From the NCBI GenBank assembly GCA_947623855.1, contig CANQHW010000044.1:1-8566 (forward strand): DNA of 8,566 bases, in the 5' to 3' direction. This document shows positions 5,777 to 8,566 of the stretch, piece after piece. The position numbers and the translations under genes are program-made. The notes under the pieces are model-generated. The model was not told the origin of the DNA. It did no database searches and saw only the letters and a program-made list of their open reading frames with translations. Numbering within the stretch: the first letter of the stretch is position 1; every line of letters starts with the position of its first letter. Source of the stretch: an uncultured Bacilli bacterium. GTDB lineage: Bacteria; Bacillota_I; Bacilli_A; RF39; UBA660.

Positions 5777-5805
5777 AATATAGCATAAATAGTTTTATTT
5801 AGCAA
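5777..5805 (-). promoter_or_regulatory. Promoter of secE-nusG-tRNA-Thr
   Basis: On the - strand, TTGCTA (5800-5805) lies 17 bases before TATATT (5777-5782), which is preceded by TGC, an extended -10. The -35 lies inside the end of sigH. A 7-bp inverted repeat (5767-5773 with 5779-5785) overlaps the -10 box. Confidence 0.6.
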
Positions 5806-6394
5806 GTATATTTTTAATTTTTTCTTTTATTCTTTGAATAGTATTATCTATTTGTTTATAATTTTTATTTAAAATAGTTACTATTTCTTTAATACTAAAG
5901 CCTTTTACTAATAGGTTATAGACTTCTTTTTCACTTTGGGATAAAGATAATAATATTTGGTTATCTAGTTCTTTAGCTTCTTCTTGATCAGTAATGGATA
6001 GTAAGGGATCTTTGTCTTTAGTATCTTCTATTTGCTTTAGGGCAGTGGATTCATCATCTAAGGATATAGCGTCGCTTAAGAGTTTACTTTTACTATTATT
6101 ATGCATTCGTAAAATAATTTTAATTCTTCTTTCAACACATAGAGTAATAAAGGTAGGTAGAGAAGCATCTTTTTGTTCATCATAACGGTTTAAAGCATCA
6201 GTAAAACCTAGTAAGGCTTCTTGGTATAAGTCTTTACCTTCAATACCTAGGAGAAAAGCAGTTTTAGTATATTTTTTTAAGATTAATCCAATAATATAGT
6301 GATATTTATTTAATAATATTTCTTTGGCTTCTTCATTACTTTCATTAATCATCATAATAAGTTCACTATCATTATAATCATCATAATTATTCAT
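5795..6394 (-). CDS. sigH: RNA polymerase sigma factor of the SigH (Spo0H) type
   Basis: The 199-residue protein is a sigma-70-family factor with region 2 at about 26-97 (LLNKYHYIIGLIL, then GKDLYQEALLGFTDALNRYD and LPTFITLCVERRIKIILR) and region 4 at about 145-197 with a helix-turn-helix (GFSIKEIVTILNKNYKQIDN, then TIQRIKEKI). It aligns by eye with B. subtilis SigH, including the ISLDD segment. SigH directs transition-phase and early sporulation genes, which fits the cotJ genes nearby. The ATG at 6394 is chosen: GAGG lies 9 bases upstream and the start overlaps the rlmB stop as ATGAATAA, whereas the ATG at 6409 lacks a ribosome site. Genomic position (rlmB-sigH-secE-nusG) supports orthology. 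Confidence 0.88.
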   Translation of the reverse strand: MNNYDDYNDSELIMMINESNEEAKEILLNKYHYIIGLILKKYTKTAFLLGIEGKDLYQEALLGFTDALNRYDEQKDASLPTFITLCVERRIKIILRMHNNSKSKLLSDAISLDDESTALKQIEDTKDKDPLLSITDQEEAKELDNQILLSLSQSEKEVYNLLVKGFSIKEIVTILNKNYKQIDNTIQRIKEKIKNILAK

Positions 6395-7073
6395 TAGTAA
6401 TAACCTCATAGATTAGGATAGCAGCAGCTACGGAGGCATTTAGGGAATTAACGTGTCCTTTCATAGGAAGGGATACTATTTCATCAGAGTTTTTTCTTAC
6501 TAAACTAGAAACACCATTTCCTTCACTTCCAATTACTAAACAAGTTTTGGGAGCATAATCAACGGTTTTATAGTCCTTGCCATCCATATCAGCAGCATAG
6601 ATAAAATAACCATTATCTTTTAATTTATTAATGGTATCGACTAAGTTTTTAACCATTACGACTTTAACATAATTTAAAGCTCCAGCTGAGGTTTTCATAA
6701 CGGTGGCATTTACTACAACACTTCGGTCTTTGGGGATAATGATACCTTTAATACCAGCAGCTTCACAAGTACGGATGATGGCTCCTAGGTTATGGGGATC
6801 TTCTAAGTGGTCTAAGATAACTAAAGTATTGGAGTCCAGGACTTCTTCTAAAGAAGCATATTCGTAATCGTTTATATCAATGACAATTCCTTGATGATGA
6901 CCATCTACCATTTTATCTAAGATGCTATTATCAATAAATTGGTAGGGTAGTTTATTTTCTTTAATATAATTTATAATATTATTATCTTTAAAGTTTTTAC
7001 TTAAATATATTTTTCTTATATCTTTAGTTTTAGTTTTTACTTCATTAAAAACATTTTTACCAAATATTTTCAT
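6387..7073 (-). CDS. rlmB: 23S rRNA (guanosine-2'-O-)-methyltransferase RlmB, TrmH/SpoU family
   Basis: SpoU-family enzymes methylate a ribose 2'-OH using S-adenosylmethionine through a knotted SPOUT fold; RlmB acts on G2251 of 23S rRNA. The 228 residues comprise a short substrate-binding N-terminal domain (with HHQGIVIDI at 59-67) and the catalytic domain. All three motifs are seen: NLGAIIRTCEA from residue 95 (Asn95, Arg101), VIGSEGNGVS around 180-189, and SLPMKGHVNSLNAS at about 201-214. AGGAGG precedes the ATG at 7073. It overlaps sigH by 8 bp; yacP, found between these genes in Bacillus, is absent. The specificity is inferred from family and gene order; another SpoU paralogue (yacO-like) is the only alternative. 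Confidence 0.93.
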   Translation of the reverse strand: MKIFGKNVFNEVKTKTKDIRKIYLSKNFKDNNIINYIKENKLPYQFIDNSILDKMVDGHHQGIVIDINDYEYASLEEVLDSNTLVILDHLEDPHNLGAIIRTCEAAGIKGIIIPKDRSVVVNATVMKTSAGALNYVKVVMVKNLVDTINKLKDNGYFIYAADMDGKDYKTVDYAPKTCLVIGSEGNGVSSLVRKNSDEIVSLPMKGHVNSLNASVAAAILIYEVITNE

Positions 7074-7096
7074 ATATACCTCCTAAAATTATAATC

Positions 7097-7125
7097 TTGT
7101 AATTGTTATTTTAATATATTATAAT
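7097..7125 (+). promoter_or_regulatory. Candidate + strand promoter between rlmB and the DUF3800 gene
   Basis: TTGTAA (7097-7102) and a perfect TATAAT (7120-7125) are separated by exactly 17 bases. There is no + strand gene downstream; a start at about 7132 would lead straight into the hairpin terminator at 7134-7172. The same AT palindrome also gives a TATAAT on the - strand, but without a good -35. In such AT-rich DNA a chance match is possible. Confidence 0.35.
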
Positions 7126-7133
7126 ATAAATGA

Positions 7134-7172
7134 ACTACTTGAAGTGCGAATGCACTTAGGGTAGTGTTTTTT
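7134..7172 (+). terminator. Hairpin with T-run on the + strand, antisense to the DUF3800 gene end
   Basis: ACTAC/GTAGT (7134-7138 with 7161-7165), two T-G wobbles, one mismatch and AAGTGC/GCACTT (7142-7147 with 7152-7157) form a long stem with a GAAT loop, followed on the + strand by T6 at 7167-7172. On the - strand the wobble positions become A-C mismatches and no T-run follows, so the structure is built for + strand RNA. It could stop antisense transcription or end a very short RNA. It may still weakly end the DUF3800 transcript. Confidence 0.6.
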
Positions 7173-7965
7173 ATTTGGGATAGGTAACTATACCATAATT
7201 GCTAGATTTATTTGCATTTAAGTTTATTTTACCATATTTTTTAAATGTATTCATAATTACTTTTATAAAATTTTCGTCAATACAATTTGTTATTCTATTA
7301 GGTAAATGCTTTTGCTCAACAAAACACTTATAATATAAATGAGTAAAGTATGAGATAAAATCACATACTTGGATGAAGTGAGATTCTTTAGAATCTTTTT
7401 CTAATATATCCTCAATTAAATATTTAATTGGCTTATTAGATACATTATTATTGTATTTGGAATGTATTGGATTATATGCACGTATACTTCTTGCAGTCGC
7501 TCTCATAGGTGACATTCTTCCTTTATCGGTTATAATAATGTAATTCCACTTACCTTTACTATCGTTTTCAATTCTTTGAATATTATAGGTTAATGCTGTT
7601 TCTAACACATTATAATCTTCTCTAATTATTTTTCTTTTATCAATCATGACATTAACAATTGATATATCTAACTTGCATATTGCTAAAGTTATTCTTTTTA
7701 AAATATCTTGTTTATCTTCTTTTGACCAATTATATTTTCGATATGGGTCTTTATCGCATAATAAGTATTTGGTGTGGATTTCTTCTTTTATATGTAAATT
7801 ATATGTTTTTTTTAATTCTTTTCTTAAATTAATTAGAATATCAAAATTACTTTGCCATTTATTCATTGGCATATAAATACTTGTTAATAAAAAGGTATCA
7901 GAAGATAAAGTGTTATTGCCATCATCGCCAGTTTCGTCATAGTATGCTACATAATTTTCTTGCAA
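7171..7965 (-). CDS. DUF3800 domain protein, accessory gene
   Basis: The 264-residue protein shows the marks of the DUF3800 family: an N-terminal DE pair in AYYDETGDDGNN (Asp10, Glu11), EIH at 62-64, Asp147 in IIITDKG, and the C-terminal QxxD in FIQVCDFISYF (Gln199, Asp202). These spaced acidic residues suggest a metal-dependent, RNase H-like enzyme; the family is uncharacterised but common on mobile elements and in defence islands. The start is TTG at 7965: it is preceded by AGGAGGT at 7971-7977, which overlaps the mrnC stop, and the next Met lies past the DE motif. The 10-base gap implies co-expression with mrnC. It interrupts the mrnC-rlmB gene pair known from Bacillus, so it was probably acquired. 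Function unknown. Confidence 0.85.
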   Translation of the reverse strand: MQENYVAYYDETGDDGNNTLSSDTFLLTSIYMPMNKWQSNFDILINLRKELKKTYNLHIKEEIHTKYLLCDKDPYRKYNWSKEDKQDILKRITLAICKLDISIVNVMIDKRKIIREDYNVLETALTYNIQRIENDSKGKWNYIIITDKGRMSPMRATARSIRAYNPIHSKYNNNVSNKPIKYLIEDILEKDSKESHFIQVCDFISYFTHLYYKCFVEQKHLPNRITNCIDENFIKVIMNTFKKYGKINLNANKSSNYGIVTYPK

Positions 7966-7975
7966 ATTACACCTC

Positions 7976-8335
7976 CTATTTAAGTATTTCTTTTATAACC
8001 TCTTTTAATCTTTCTTTATTATTTAAATATAAATATCCTATTAAACATTCAAATCCCGTAGAGGTACGATAAGTCACAATATCTGTAGTTTTACTAATTC
8101 TTCCTTTAGCATTTCTTCCCCATTTTACTATTTCTAGTTCATTATCATTTAAAATATTATTATTTTCTAACTCTTCTAATATTCTTCTTTGACTTTTAGC
8201 ACTAACATAATCTAAACTTTTAGTTTGTAATTCATTTACTTTAGTTATGCCCTTATTAACTAAGTATTCTCTTACGAAAAGTTCATAAACACTATCCCCT
8301 AGATATGCTAATACTAAAGGGGAATAATTTTGCAT
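7976..8335 (-). CDS. mrnC: Mini-ribonuclease III
   Basis: Mini-III is a dimeric RNase III catalytic domain without a dsRNA-binding domain; in B. subtilis it matures 23S rRNA. The 119 residues match the family: PLVLAYLGDSVYE with catalytic Asp14, VSAKSQ, KWGRNAKG, and TYRTSTGFECLIGYLYL with Glu96. The ATG at 8335 is chosen because GTGGTGAG just upstream serves as ribosome site and the family starts shortly before LAYLGD; a GTG at 8347 is the alternative (123 residues) but has no ribosome site. TGGTATTAT at 8353-8361 may be an extended -10 promoter. Its stop TAG is part of the ribosome site of the next gene. The usual upstream neighbour cysS is not present; a rubrerythrin gene takes its place. 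Confidence 0.94.
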   Translation of the reverse strand: MQNYSPLVLAYLGDSVYELFVREYLVNKGITKVNELQTKSLDYVSAKSQRRILEELENNNILNDNELEIVKWGRNAKGRISKTTDIVTYRTSTGFECLIGYLYLNNKERLKEVIKEILK

Positions 8336-8370
8336 ATTTCTCACCACTTAAAATAATACCATAAAACAAT

Positions 8371-8395
8371 TAAAAAAGCGAGAATTTCTTCTCAC
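8371..8395 (-). terminator. Terminator of the rubrerythrin gene
   Basis: GTGAGAA and TTCTCGC (8389-8395 with 8378-8384, one T-G pair) form a 7-bp stem with a GAAA loop, followed on the - strand by T6 at 8372-8377. It separates the rubrerythrin from mrnC. Confidence 0.88.
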
Positions 8396-8426
8396 ATATA
8401 ATATTTATATTTAGATATAAATTATA

Positions 8427-8566
8427 TTAATAGTTCTCAGCTTTTAATTCCATGAATGATTCAGGATGTTTACATACAGGACATACTTTTAAGGCGTTTT
8501 CTCCAACATAAACATGACCACAGTTACGGCAGATCCAAACTCTTTCTTCACCTTTATGGAAGACTA
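8427..8566 (-). CDS. Rubrerythrin C-terminus (rubredoxin-like domain), 5' part outside the window
   Basis: The last 45 codons of a gene that runs off the right edge, ending in TAA at 8427-8429. They encode the rubredoxin-like FeS4 domain of a rubrerythrin: VWICRNCGHVYVGE, then VCPVCKHPESFMEL, with the two CxxC pairs that bind one iron. Rubrerythrins are NADH-linked peroxidases that protect anaerobes from hydrogen peroxide; the di-iron ferritin-like domain would lie outside. This supports an anaerobic or microaerophilic host. A stand-alone rubredoxin-like protein cannot be excluded, but the short C-terminal tail after the second CxxC is rubrerythrin-like. Confidence 0.85.
   Translation of the reverse strand, partial: VFHKGEERVWICRNCGHVYVGENALKVCPVCKHPESFMELKAENY

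Noticed and set aside
7646..8072. Two overlapping + strand frames opposite the DUF3800 and mrnC genes
   Set aside because: Low-complexity Leu/Ile/Tyr-rich translations typical of the antisense strand of AT-rich genes.
1..8566. CRISPR array, insertion sequence, transposase, or DGR reverse transcriptase and template repeat in the window
   Set aside because: No regularly spaced direct repeats, no transposase-like or reverse-transcriptase-like reading frame, and no second copy of the variable segment were seen.

Overview
The window comes from a low-GC, Gram-positive, probably spore-forming bacterium of the Firmicutes (Bacilli or a neighbouring class, of the kind often seen as uncultured gut genomes). 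This rests on AT-rich genes with strong Shine-Dalgarno sites, spore-coat genes cotJB and cotJC, a Spo0H-type sigma factor in its usual locus, a sortase-type wall protein and Mini-RNase III. UGA is a stop codon, not Trp: Trp is read from TGG throughout, and one gene ends in TGA. Species cannot be named from the sequence alone.

Layout, left to right. 1-798 (+): the end of cotJB and complete cotJC, overlapping by 8 bp and closed by a bidirectional terminator. 931-2354 (-): a membrane-anchored extracellular protein. The last ~190 bp of its gene and the ~90 bp after its stop are strikingly GC-rich (about 52% by hand count) and packed with inverted repeats. 2512-2739 (+): a small XRE-type regulator, divergent from that gene with overlapping -35 boxes. 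2768-3583 (-): lgt, convergent with the regulator across a bidirectional terminator. 3634-4716 (-): a secreted protein with a C-terminal NPNTG sorting signal and its own promoter and terminator. 4830-5805 (-): a promoter, secE, nusG, tRNA-Thr(CGT) and a terminator. 5795-7073 (-): rlmB and sigH, translationally coupled. 7171-8335 (-): mrnC followed by a DUF3800 gene. 8427-8566 (-): the rubredoxin-like tail of a rubrerythrin, with its terminator.

The right half keeps the backbone known from Bacillus (mrnC, rlmB, sigH, secE, nusG). It lacks yacP and rpmG, has tRNA-Thr instead of ribosomal protein genes after nusG, and carries DUF3800, an accessory family, spliced in right after mrnC. A compact + strand promoter and hairpin terminator sit between DUF3800 and rlmB.

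The most interesting candidate is the 3' end of the surface-protein gene. It shows an abrupt composition switch, codons dominated by N-N-pyrimidine, a C-type-lectin-like C-terminus and a stem-loop just past the stop. Together these resemble the variable region of a diversity-generating retroelement target, or an exchangeable 3' cassette. No reverse transcriptase or template repeat lies in the window, so this is a hypothesis.
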